The notes beneath the pieces were generated by a model, which searched no databases, had not been told where the DNA came from, and saw only the letters and a list, made by a program, of their open reading frames with translations. From the NCBI GenBank assembly GCA_900545825.1, contig URAS01000009.1, positions 1 to 64,000 of the forward strand: a stretch of 64,000 nucleotides of DNA, given 5' to 3'. Source of the stretch: an uncultured Actinomyces sp. (GTDB taxonomy: Bacteria; Actinomycetota; Actinomycetes; Actinomycetales; Actinomycetaceae). The translations under genes were made by a program, and so were the position numbers. This document shows positions 16,386 to 26,416 of this stretch, in pieces (position 1 is the first letter of the stretch; every line of letters begins with the position of its first letter).

Positions 16386-19300
16386 CTATTTTGAGAAGAA
16401 GACTTCGTGACCGGCGCTAATGAAGGGATGGGAATAGGTCTGCACGCTTTCGACTCCGGGAGCTTGTGGCTGCTGAGTGTTTACGCGGTATCCGATATCG
16501 ACCCCACTACTCGCCGCCGTCGCAACACAGTTAGTGGTGCCGGACACCGTATAATGCCAGACTTTCTTCCCGAGTGTCGGATTAAGAGCCAATTCTGCTC
16601 TATGGGAAGCGGTTCCGAGATGAACCGCGCCGCCTAACATGTCGCCAACCATCCCGGAACCGTTCGTCACTACGAAGCCTTCAAGACTGGGGCCCGAACG
16701 GTGTTGGTAGGAGTCCACGAGGTAATGCGAGTTCCGGTCCACGATGCCGCTAGCCAGATCGCCGCCATACTTCGCACGGTTAAGCGTCGTCAGCACCTCT
16801 TGGCTGCGGCTCTCGGCGAATTTAGTAGTCAGACTGTCGGTCCCATTGACCAGGCTCCAGGTACTTTGTGACTCTTTCGTCGCGGCCTGGATAGCAGCGT
16901 CTTTCATGAGAGGATCAGCGGCAGCAGAACGCAATAAACCATTCGCCGCTAGGCTACCAGCCCCGAAGCTAACACCGCCGATAGCGCCACCAATGGCGGC
17001 TTGTTTCAGGACTTCCATGGTGTCGACGTGGCCGGTTTTTTGTTTCTGTTCCCAGATGCTGGTGCCGGCTCCTGAGAAAGCGCCGGCGATAATACCGGCA
17101 CCGATAATCCCGCCAGCACCCGTCAACATCAACCCGGCCCCGACGCCAATCATCGCACCGGCAACAATGTAAGCCCTGTGATCCCATATCCAACTTCCGA
17201 CACGGTGAAAGATGTTTTTGTAGGCGTGGTTGTTGTATGCGGCTAGTTGTTTGTCGGTGAGGGGTGTGAGGCCGAGGGGGTCGATGAGGTTGAGGGGGTT
17301 GTTGCCGACATACGTGTAGGGGCTACTCGCCCAGGCGACGCCTGCGGGTGCGGGGATGGGGTCTGGGGTGAGGAAGCTCGTCCCGGTGGCATCGAGGATG
17401 CGCGCTCCCATCCACGTGTGGTTGAGGAGTTGAACCTCGCCGGTGTCGGTGAGACCAACCAGATCCTCAAGCCCCTCAAGGCCGTCGAGTCCCAGGTTCG
17501 CCAGCGGCTGGCGCCCCACCTGGTAGGGATCGAGCAGGTCACACGCCTCGAGTCGGTTCCTGTCTCGGTCAGACCTGGGCAGGGTGTGGTTGCCAATCCC
17601 AACGAGCGTGGGAACCAGACTGGCGGCGTCCCAATGCAGGGGAGCCGTGTTGATGTGGTCGAGTTGGCCAAGGACATCAACATGGGTATCCAGGCGGGTT
17701 TCCTCGCCTTGCGGATTGGTCATGGTGATAGTGGTGAGGGCGCCGCGCCTATCCCATGTGTAACTGGTTGTTTCGCCTCGTGAATCGACGGTCTGAACAC
17801 GTCGGCCGGCCTGGTCGTAGTGGTAGTCACACGAGGAGGTCTCAGCCACACCACCACGAGTCCTCGTTGTGTCGATGCGGGTGAGTGCCCCGTCAACACT
17901 GTAGGAGTATTCCTCCTTAAGGGCGTCTCCGTTTGTTTCGATCGTGGTTGAGGTGGTGAGGCGGCCGGCCTGGTCGAAGCCCCACGTGTGGCTAGCCCCA
18001 CTGGTCGAAGAGGCTTTGACCAGTTGGTTTGCTTGGTTATAGGTGTAGTCGACACGCTCAGCCGGTGTCGTGATCGCACAGACCCTACCCCACACATCCC
18101 GCTCAATACGCCGTGACGCATCCGGGCCTGCCTCGCCCAACCCTCCGGCTGTGGCGTGGGGGAGTTCCAGGGTGACTCCGTTGAAGGTGATGGTGGCGTG
18201 GGTGCGGATCCCGTCACGGTCCCACCCCCAGGCGTATTCACTCTCAACTACCTCGCCGTTGACGCGTTGGTAACGGGAGAGGTTACCGAGCCGGTTATAA
18301 GCCAGCACGTGGGTGAGGTCGCCACCGGGCATGGTGTGGTCTTGCACCCTTATGACCCGCCCGGTCGTGGCGGTATCGTCAACGGTGATCTGGCTGATGG
18401 TTTCGCCGTTACAGGCAACAGATTCAAGGATGCCGGTCTTGGTGTAGCGATACGACCACGTCGTCGAAGGGCTCGTGGTTGTCGTGACTCGTCCGGCCGC
18501 ATCATATGACACGGTCGTGACTCGCCCGGCTGGGTCTGTACGCGATTCGAGGCGCCCGGCCTTGTCGTAGGTGTAACGCGTGATGCCGCCGGCAGGATCG
18601 ACCTGTTCACTCACACGCCCGTCCGCGTCATAGACATACCGGGTGATACCGCCCAGGCCGTTGGTGACTTTCACTAACTGGCCGGCCTCGTCGTATGTAA
18701 ACCGGCGGATCCCAGACACGAGGTCGCGGGAATACACGACCCGACCGGTGTGGTCGTAGGCGTATTCGAAGCGGCCTTGCCCGGCCACGTAGCCTTTCAC
18801 TACACGCCCGGCCTGGTCATACGTGTACGACGCCACCTTTCCAACAGGAGTCGTAAGCGCAACCACGCGGGAGTCCGCGTCATACGTGACACGCGTCGTC
18901 GTCCCGTCGGGGTCGATGATCGTGTCCACACGCCCGGCCGCGTCGTAGGTGTAGGCCCATTCGCGTCCCTCAGGCGTGACATACCCGGTCACGCGGCCAG
19001 CCTCGTCACGGCGGATCTTTGTCAACCCGCCGTCAGCATCGAGGGACTCGACGAGGCGCCCAGCCGCGTCATACGTGACAATCTCGCGCCCGCCTGCCGC
19101 GTCAACCTGCTCGATGAGGCGACCATAGGCGTCCCAACCCAAACCGGCGAGCACACGCCCGCCACCGTCACGGAGGGTAGAACCCCCAACCACACCACCG
19201 GACCCCGGAGTAGAGAAAGGTGACGTGGTGGGTGTTGGTGTCATCGTTTGGCTTACACCCGCCGGGTCGCTGACTCGTTTCAGGAGGCCGTCGGGGGTGT

Positions 19301-21892
19301 AGTCATACCGCCACGTGCCACCTGCCGGATCAGTGAAGCCACGCAGGCGTGATAGGGCGTCATGGGTGAAACCGAAGCCCACACCACCAGGCGTCCTCAC
19401 CCTGGCCAGGTTGCCGAGGTCGTCGTGCTCGCCGGTTGTGACCCGCCTCAACGGGTCGGTCACACTGGCCTGGTCGCCATGCGTGTCATAGCTATAACAC
19501 CACTGTGCGCCGGACGGGTTGGTGGACACCATCAGCCTGCCGGCGGCGTCATAGTCGTATGTCCATGTTGCACCCATCGGGTCTTGCCTGCTTGTTAGGC
19601 GGCCGGCCTCGTCATGGGTAAACCGGGTTGTGGAACCTGTCGGGGTGGTTAGCGAGGCGACGTGTCCGAGGTCGTCATAGCCTATCTGGGTGGTTTCACC
19701 CGCCCCGTTCGTCACCGCCGACAGGTTCCCGGCCTCGTCGTAGTCAAAACTGACGGCAACACCGGCAGGATCCGTGATCCTGTGGGCTAATCCGTTGTCC
19801 CAGTCGATGTGGGTGATCCCACCGAGGGGGTCAATAATCCGAGACGGGTCACGATCCGTATCGTTGGCGTAACCACACGACCAGGCTGCGCCTTCGGGCC
19901 CGATAAAACTGATAAGCCGGTCGTGGTCGTCCCACTCGTACCTCACGACGCCACCATCGGGGGTGTGTTCGCTTTCGACCAGGCCACGATCCGTGTAGGA
20001 ATACCGCGTGACTTTTCCCTCGCGGGAACGAGCCTGGACAAGGTTACCGTCGGGGTCATACGTCATGGACTGGCGATACCCCTCAGAATCAATGATCCCG
20101 ACCGTGCGGCCCCGCGAGTCCGCGATCCACGTGTTCGCCCGCTGCCCGTCCGGGTCACTGACACACGTGACCCCACCGGGCAGATACGCATACACGCTCT
20201 CACGCCCATGCCGCGAGATCTGCCTGATCACGCGGCCATGCACGTCATACGTGTTAACACACTCGCTGACCCCGTCAAGCCCCACCACCCGGGCGATCAG
20301 GGAGGCCTCGTCCCATTCATAGCGGCGGGCCGCCCCACCAGTCCGAACCGAGACGAGACGCTGATACGCCTCGTCATAGACATACTCGAGGCGACACCCG
20401 CCAGCCTGGGCGCTGACGATCCGCCCATGCGAATACTCAAAAGTAAGGCTACGGCCACGCTCACCAACCAGCCCGGCCGCCTCGCCCGCCTCGCCACGAA
20501 CCACCGCGATAGCCTCGCCGGGGCCACCACACGCCCCCAACCAGGCCCCCGTCTGCGTGAAAAACCAAGCCCCACCCCGGTTATCACTGATCCGCCACAA
20601 GCGCCCGGAGGGTTGCGTGGTGTCACGGATAAACCCCGGCAATGCTTCGGGGCTACACAGGCTGATCCACCAGTTATCACCCACCGCACGCACCGACCCG
20701 TCGGTGGTGGCGGGGTGGGGGAAAGTGACGTGGCGGCCGTCCTCACGCACCCACGTCAAGGTTTCAGCCTTGTCTGCGAGGTATTGGTCGCACACGCTGG
20801 CCCATCCCCACCCAAACACCCCAACCGGTTCAGCGTTTTTATCCCGCGGGCCTGGGCCACACACACCACCGAGTTATACGTCCGCTCTAACGCGAGGCCA
20901 CCCGTTGCCCCTCCCCAGGAGAGGTCGCATTCGGGTTCGATAAAGTTTCCCGTCACCGTGTTGACCGGGTCATCAGCAAACCCCGTGGTCGGGTGGACCC
21001 CGACCAGGCGGACATCCCCGATCTGGATCGGGCGGCGATACAAACCCACACCCGCCGCCTCCACAGCCAGCATCAACGCGGAATCCGCCAGCGACTTCAC
21101 GACCCCGCCAGACCCGGCACGATCAAACGCGTCAGCGATCGCGTCCATCCACCGCGCCTCGTCCCTCCCGTGTTCACCAAACACCAAAAACGCCTGAAGG
21201 AACCCCTCAAAACCCGCCAACACGCCACCAGGATGATCACGCCACTTCCAGTTCTTCTCGAATGCCTGGTGGGCCAACCGTACCGTGTCGACATCCTTGC
21301 CGACATCCCCGCTATTGACACGACACGTTCTAGCGAACTGGTGGAGAGCCCCAGGCGAGGCCGACGACGTCGCACACGGATACCGTGTCGCCCCCACCCG
21401 CGGGGTCTCCCTCGAACTTGGGTTTTTCACTCGGGTACTCACCTGGGGCACCGGGTCAGGATGCATCACCCACTCAGGAATCCTGGGCTCTTCATGAGTC
21501 AGGCGGAACCAGAAATCCCCAAAACCTTCCGCCGCATCCGCCTCACGCTGCCACTTCTTGTGTTTCTCGACGAACTTGTTTGCAGCATCGATACGTTTCT
21601 GCTCAGCCTGTGCGGCACGGGCAAGATTCTCCAGACCCCGCTGAAGGCTCTCTGCCGCCTCCTTCAGGTGGTCCGCGTCCCCTCGCGCAACACCACAGTT
21701 ACGAGTGAACACGTCAGCGAAAAACCCACGAAAATCACGCGTCGCCGCCCCCTCAGCCGCAAACCGGCGCCGCTTCACCGTATCAATCGTGTCACCAAGA
21801 ACCTTCACAGCGTCCTTCAGCGCGTTAAGGGTACGCTCCTGGTCAGTCCCCCACACCGTTTTACCAATCGCTTGCGGCACCCTCACGCCCAA
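16386..21892 (-). pseudogene. YD-repeat (Rhs-like) polymorphic toxin 1, frameshifted
   Basis: The N-terminal part (21892-20756, probable TTG start with GGAAGG upstream) carries a helical domain with DFRGFFADVF and the pre-core motif DPVNTVTGNF. The long part (20864-16386) holds more than 30 YD repeats (pattern Y-x-Y-D-x-x-G-R-[LV]), the shell-closing motif FLTPDPI...NPLNLIDPLGL, then a variable tip of about 290 residues. That tip begins TPLTDKQLAAY, contains a Gly/Ala-rich hydrophobic hairpin, and ends in GHEVFFSK. Frames cross between about 20830 and 20864, beside a T5 run at 20836-20840, where adding one base gives a continuous protein of about 1835 residues. It lies 50 bases after the WXG100 gene and before three immunity-like genes. 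I do not recognise the toxin fold of the tip. Confidence 0.85.
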
Positions 21893-21942
21893 CCAGCCAC
21901 CCTTCCTACGAGCCCCACCACAAGAACCCTCAAGAGGCCTAC

Positions 21943-22224
21943 CTACTGGCCACCACCCGCAGTAAAGATGTTCGTCGAGATCTGCTGCAACTGGCCACGC
22001 AACTGCTCCAACTCCGCCTTCGCCCGCTCCAACGCCTGCCGCGTCTCAGGCCACGTCTGCGACCGAAAACGATCAGCCAACGGCCCATCCCACACATTCG
22101 GATCCGACAAAACACGCCCCTGATTATCCAACTGAGAAATCTGATCCGTCAGACCCCCATTAATAATCCCCTGCATCTGACCAATCGCAGCCTTCGCCTC
22201 TTCAGTCGACAACACACGAGACAT
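21943..22224 (-). CDS. WXG100-family (EsxA-like) protein
   Basis: 93 residues, the standard size. Helix 1 (STEEAKAAIGQMQGIINGG) and helix 2 (SQTWPETRQALERAKAELEQ) flank a W-D-G turn (PNVWDGPLADRF), the defining WXG motif. The ATG at 22224 has GGAGG seven bases upstream; the open frame continues further but without a better start. These proteins form helical-hairpin dimers secreted by type VII systems and can act as partners for large toxins. It is the first gene of a minus-strand unit with the YD-repeat toxin 50 bases downstream, and is divergent from the putative secretion genes at 22401-32648. The C-terminus (TAGGGQ) lacks the mycobacterial YxxxD/E signal. Confidence 0.9.
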   Translation of the reverse strand: MSRVLSTEEAKAAIGQMQGIINGGLTDQISQLDNQGRVLSDPNVWDGPLADRFRSQTWPETRQALERAKAELEQLRGQLQQISTNIFTAGGGQ

Positions 22225-22400
22225 CCCAAAACCTCCAAGAAAACTGGATCCACGGCCGCACCTGGGGCGTTCTGTCTCCAGGCGGCGCTCGAGCAGCACT
22301 GATCGCCACCACGGACGCGACCCCAGCTCGTGGCCGGGGTCCAACCGCATCATGCTAGCCTGACTAATCGTCCCAGAACGAGCAGACATAAGGACCACGT

Positions 22401-25109
22401 GTGCGATACCGATTCGGACATCATGGACGAGCGAAGATCCTCGTAGGTGCGGCGGCCAGTTTGGTCCTAGTTTCCGCCACATTAGGGGCAGCCATTTCAC
22501 ACGCTGACAGCTTCGGCGGCGAAGCCCTCAGCATCTCAGTTTCCCCTGACGGGTCACTCACCAAGGTCGAGTCGAAGTCCGGATCGTCCTACGAACCGGC
22601 CAAAGTTGGCCGACACCTGCCGGTGAGACTTGTGACCACGTACATATGTTCAAATAAGGCTTCAAGTGACGCAGATAACATCCGAGGTAAAACAGGACTG
22701 CTACAAATCGACCTCCAGGTGACGAACACGACGGGTCGGATGGAGCGCATTAGCGCCGATGTCAACGGCCGGTCGACCACTCGCGATACGGTGATTTCGC
22801 AACCCTATGCGATCGCTGCAACTGCGCGGCTTAGTGGCATCGATCCGTCTGACATCGTCACCGCAAAGCCCGACGGCACGGGCGCGAACGGCCGCGTGAC
22901 CAACGGCGTCGTGGGAACCGACAAAGAGGGCGTGACGACCGTCCAGTGGGCTGGGTTGACTGGGGTTAACGGAGCCGGGTCTGTTGCCCACTTTTCCCTG
23001 GTCGTCAACGCCCACAAATCCTTCACGCCACCCACTATTGAGGTCGCCGCACAGCCGGGCTTCGACATTGGCTCCGACCCGGCGACACAAAAGCGACGCT
23101 CTGACTTGGTGGCGTCGACAATTAAGACTCTTGCCGACGCTAACAAGGTGATTGGCCAGTCGGGCTTAGCCCTGGCAAAAGCCCGGCAAACCCTCGACGA
23201 GGCCGGCGGCCACGTCGGCCGCAAGACCCTCGCCGACCTCCAGGAGTCCAACGGACAGATCACGGCCTCCGCGAACCAGGTGGCACAGGCGACCGAGAGT
23301 CTCGACTCGCGGGCGACCAGCATGTTTAACCAGACTGGCGATCACGTTGCCGAAGAGGTCGCCACCACCACCGAATCGATCAAGAGGCTGCTCGGCAACC
23401 CCGACGCGGCTACTCCTTCGGTGTCGATCGACACGACAACCTGTGACCTCTCGACGACGGATCAGCCCGGCGGTAAACCCGGGCAGTCTGACCGCACAGT
23501 TCTCGGTCTGATTAACGGGCTTTCGTCGCGACTAGAGGCGCTGTCGAAAACTACTGGGAACTGCCAGCAAAAGATCCTCTCCGATTCCGATCGGTCCCTA
23601 GGCCCGGAAGGGCCCTCCGCGGCCGCATGTCAAGGGAATTCTTCCAGCCTCACATGCGTGGCGATGAAGAATCACGATCAAATGGCCAATACCCTGCGCG
23701 ACGCGTCGTCGCGCGGCGAAACCCTCATCGACAAGTTGAGGATTGCCCGCCGCACTCGCACCTTGGAGTCAGTCCGCGAATTGGGCAAGGCCATCGAGAA
23801 GATCGATAGTGCGACGAGTCAGCTCGATTCAACCAATAGCAACCGTCAACTTAGCCGCTCAATCGGGGCGGTTGAACGCCAGCTTGACGACGTCTCGTCG
23901 AAGGTTGACAAGGTTTCCGACGCCCTCAAACAGATCCATGACACCAGCGCGGATGCCAGTGCCGCCGTGCAAACGGAATCTCAGCGACTCAATGAGGCGA
24001 CAATGATCGTCTGCCTCGAATCCGGCATGACTATTCCTCGTGGCGCCGAGGCCGCAAAGCAGCCAACGATCAGCCGGGATACGGCTAAGCAGATTCTCAG
24101 CAAGCTCTCCGCTCACGCCTGCCCCGCCCACGAGGGCGACGCAATGCCGCCTGCCACCGCCGGCGGAAAGAACTCTGTCGAAGGCCAAAGCGCCGCGGTT
24201 AACGAGAAGATTCAACTCATCACTGCGGCGACCGATTCCAAGAATTCGTCGTCGCCAGTTCAGACCTCACTGGCTGATTTGCGCTCGAGTATTGCGCGCT
24301 CGCAGACCGCTCTCGGACAGCTGAAGCAGGCGAACCGATCCGACTATGAGGCGATGGACGCGCAGATTCAGACCCTCAGTGACGACGTCGATTACGCAAA
24401 ACGCAAGTACGTTCGCGTCCTCGTGTCGACCGGCCTGCTCACCAACGACCTCGGGCGTTTCGACGACGAGATCAGCGACTTCGTCAATTCCCTCCAGGCC
24501 CAGCCGGGGAAGGTGAATGACGAGGGGACGAAGCGGATCCTCAAGAGCGCCGAACGGCTGCGGTCAACCATCAGCACGTCGACCGGCGAGGTCTTCGACG
24601 GCTTTGCGGCGCAGACCCACAGCCAGGCCGAGCAGCTGCGAGCTCAAGGCAGCCAGACCGTCCGCGAGAGCAACGAGCGGATGGACGCCCAGAGCCGCGC
24701 GCTGAGAACCGGGCTGAAGACCGAGATGCGCAAGAACTCCGGGGAAGTTCACGACGCGGCCACGAAGGCCGTCCACGATTCCGAGGCGGTCTCTGCGCTC
24801 CTCGTCAACGACATCAACCGGGTGATGGCCGACATCGGCTCCCCGAACACCGCAGGAAGTGGCCTGTTGGGCGCCATGGCGTCCTCCGACGCCCAGCTGG
24901 GTATCGCCCAGGCCCACATCGGCGCGTCGGGCACCCAGGTGTCCCTGGCCACGTCGACCCAGTTGGGTGAACAGTCGGCCTCGATGCTCGACGCCGCGGC
25001 GGTGCGGGCGAGCATCGCCAGGCTCGAGAACGCAACCGACCAGGATAACGACGACGCCGACACCGCCGGGTGGTATTCCTTCCACATCGATTCGGCGAAG
25101 GAGAAGTAA
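22401..25109 (+). CDS. Secreted coiled-coil protein of the T7SS-like cluster
   Basis: 902 residues from a GTG with AAGGAC upstream. A signal peptide (about residues 10-36, ending AAISHA) is followed by a beta-rich region to about residue 230, then some 600 residues of heptad-rich helix broken by short Cys-containing loops (for example SAAACQGNSSSLTC). There is no C-terminal membrane helix or sortase signal, so it is secreted or peripherally attached. It starts the plus-strand gene set that includes the FtsK-like ATPase. In position, and in having a large extracellular helical part, it recalls EsaA of firmicute T7SS, but EsaA has several C-terminal membrane helices and no direct homology is claimed. 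Confidence 0.82.
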   Translation: MRYRFGHHGRAKILVGAAASLVLVSATLGAAISHADSFGGEALSISVSPDGSLTKVESKSGSSYEPAKVGRHLPVRLVTTYICSNKASSDADNIRGKTGLLQIDLQVTNTTGRMERISADVNGRSTTRDTVISQPYAIAATARLSGIDPSDIVTAKPDGTGANGRVTNGVVGTDKEGVTTVQWAGLTGVNGAGSVAHFSLVVNAHKSFTPPTIEVAAQPGFDIGSDPATQKRRSDLVASTIKTLADANKVIGQSGLALAKARQTLDEAGGHVGRKTLADLQESNGQITASANQVAQATESLDSRATSMFNQTGDHVAEEVATTTESIKRLLGNPDAATPSVSIDTTTCDLSTTDQPGGKPGQSDRTVLGLINGLSSRLEALSKTTGNCQQKILSDSDRSLGPEGPSAAACQGNSSSLTCVAMKNHDQMANTLRDASSRGETLIDKLRIARRTRTLESVRELGKAIEKIDSATSQLDSTNSNRQLSRSIGAVERQLDDVSSKVDKVSDALKQIHDTSADASAAVQTESQRLNEATMIVCLESGMTIPRGAEAAKQPTISRDTAKQILSKLSAHACPAHEGDAMPPATAGGKNSVEGQSAAVNEKIQLITAATDSKNSSSPVQTSLADLRSSIARSQTALGQLKQANRSDYEAMDAQIQTLSDDVDYAKRKYVRVLVSTGLLTNDLGRFDDEISDFVNSLQAQPGKVNDEGTKRILKSAERLRSTISTSTGEVFDGFAAQTHSQAEQLRAQGSQTVRESNERMDAQSRALRTGLKTEMRKNSGEVHDAATKAVHDSEAVSALLVNDINRVMADIGSPNTAGSGLLGAMASSDAQLGIAQAHIGASGTQVSLATSTQLGEQSASMLDAAAVRASIARLENATDQDNDDADTAGWYSFHIDSAKEK

Positions 25110-25112
25110 ACC

Positions 25113-26396
25113 GTGACACCGAGCGAACCCGAGCACACCGCAAGGCACGCCAAGAAGCCCGATCGCAAGGCCACGAAGCGGAAACTGTGGCTCTCGCTGG
25201 GTGCGGGACTCCTCACCCTGGGTCTCGTGGGCGGCGCCACGTGGGGTGTCCACTACGCGAAGGCCGACGCGTCCCCGGAATACCCGGCGAGCACCGTCGA
25301 GCTCACGGTCAAGGACACTCCCGCGACGATGACCGTCGGCGTCGTCGTCTCGTACACGGAGGACCCGACGCAGGGCCGCGGCTGGGATCTCAATGCCGAG
25401 GGCGCGACCGTCGCCAACTGGCGGCTGACCCAGGGCGGCAGTCACGTCCGCGTCGTCACGGTCTCTGACCAGGGCAGCGACGAGGGCGCCCGGGAAGCGA
25501 TTTCCAGCCTGGCCAAGAGCCACGTGGCCGGCGTTATTGCCGCCACCAGTGGGACGCACACCGCGGCCCTCGCGGATGCCGCCCACGCCGCTGGCCTCCC
25601 GATCGTGTTTCCCTATGCGCAGGCGCCGACCTCCCCGAAATCGGGCACCTGGTATGGCCAGCCCAGCGAGTACCAGTGGTTCCACTCCCTGTCCGGCCAG
25701 ATGACCAAGCGCGGATGCCACACGGTGGTGTCGCTGGGTCGGCACCACCACGTTGCGGCCCTGACGACGAAATCGATGGACCTGGCGCAGGGCACGCCCG
25801 CCGATGCGGCTGTTAAGGCCGCGACGAAATCCGTTTCCGGGGCGTGCCTGCTCATCGACAGCAACGCGGATGACATGGGCGCCCTGGTGGCACAGATCCG
25901 ATTGGCGGGAATCGACATTCCGATTTTTGTGGGCCCGGAAGCGGCGCAGTCTCGGTTTGTTAACGCCCTCGAGGCGAAACACGTCACTCCGACGGCGATT
26001 TACAGCCTGGGATTCGCGTCGCCCGCGGTCGAGGCCGCGGAAACCAGCAATTCCAGCGGCCAGGCGGCCGCATTCATGGCAGCCGTTTCGACGATGACGA
26101 CAGACGCAAATGTCCCCTCGTTGCAAGAAGGCACGAACTTCGCCCAGAGGGCGTCGGGGGTCGACGCACCCGCCAACGACGCGTTCCTCGGAATCGTCCA
26201 CGCCGCGGCGAAAGAGCACTCCGACGATCCGCACGATATCGCCGACGCCCTCAAAGGCGTGTCGGTGGATGCGGCGGATGGGGCGCTCGCCGGCGGGGGC
26301 GCCGATTTCGCCACGACGCAGTACCTGACCCCACGCGCGGTTGAAACGGTCGACCTCGACGGTCACATCACCTGGGCGTCGGCGCCCATCAAGTAA
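25113..26396 (+). CDS. Membrane-anchored binding-protein-like (type I fold)
   Basis: 427 residues from a GTG three bases after the previous stop. A Lys/Arg-rich start and one membrane helix (about 25-49) suggest an N-in, C-out anchor. The outside part resembles branched-chain amino-acid binding proteins: TVGVVVSYTEDPTQGRGWDL, then AGVIAATSGTHTAALADAAH (the GP-x-S-like hinge loop), GLPIVFPYA and IDIPIFVGPEA. It lacks a lipobox and there are no transporter permeases nearby. It sits between the coiled-coil protein and the FtsK-like ATPase, with 20 bases to the latter. I infer a sensing or scaffold role outside the membrane, perhaps linked to the kinase encoded two genes downstream. Confidence 0.78.
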   Translation: MTPSEPEHTARHAKKPDRKATKRKLWLSLGAGLLTLGLVGGATWGVHYAKADASPEYPASTVELTVKDTPATMTVGVVVSYTEDPTQGRGWDLNAEGATVANWRLTQGGSHVRVVTVSDQGSDEGAREAISSLAKSHVAGVIAATSGTHTAALADAAHAAGLPIVFPYAQAPTSPKSGTWYGQPSEYQWFHSLSGQMTKRGCHTVVSLGRHHHVAALTTKSMDLAQGTPADAAVKAATKSVSGACLLIDSNADDMGALVAQIRLAGIDIPIFVGPEAAQSRFVNALEAKHVTPTAIYSLGFASPAVEAAETSNSSGQAAAFMAAVSTMTTDANVPSLQEGTNFAQRASGVDAPANDAFLGIVHAAAKEHSDDPHDIADALKGVSVDAADGALAGGGADFATTQYLTPRAVETVDLDGHITWASAPIK

Positions 26397-26416
26397 GGAG
26401 CAGCAAGGTAGGCAGC

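Noticed and set aside
17200..20800. Possible CRISPR or tandem DNA repeat array
   Set aside because: The periodicity is protein-level YD repeats with irregular 60-66 base spacing and diverged DNA; there are no constant repeats and spacers.
22401..25109. Calling the coiled-coil protein EsaA
   Set aside because: It lacks the C-terminal membrane helices of EsaA and shows no sequence motif that would establish homology.
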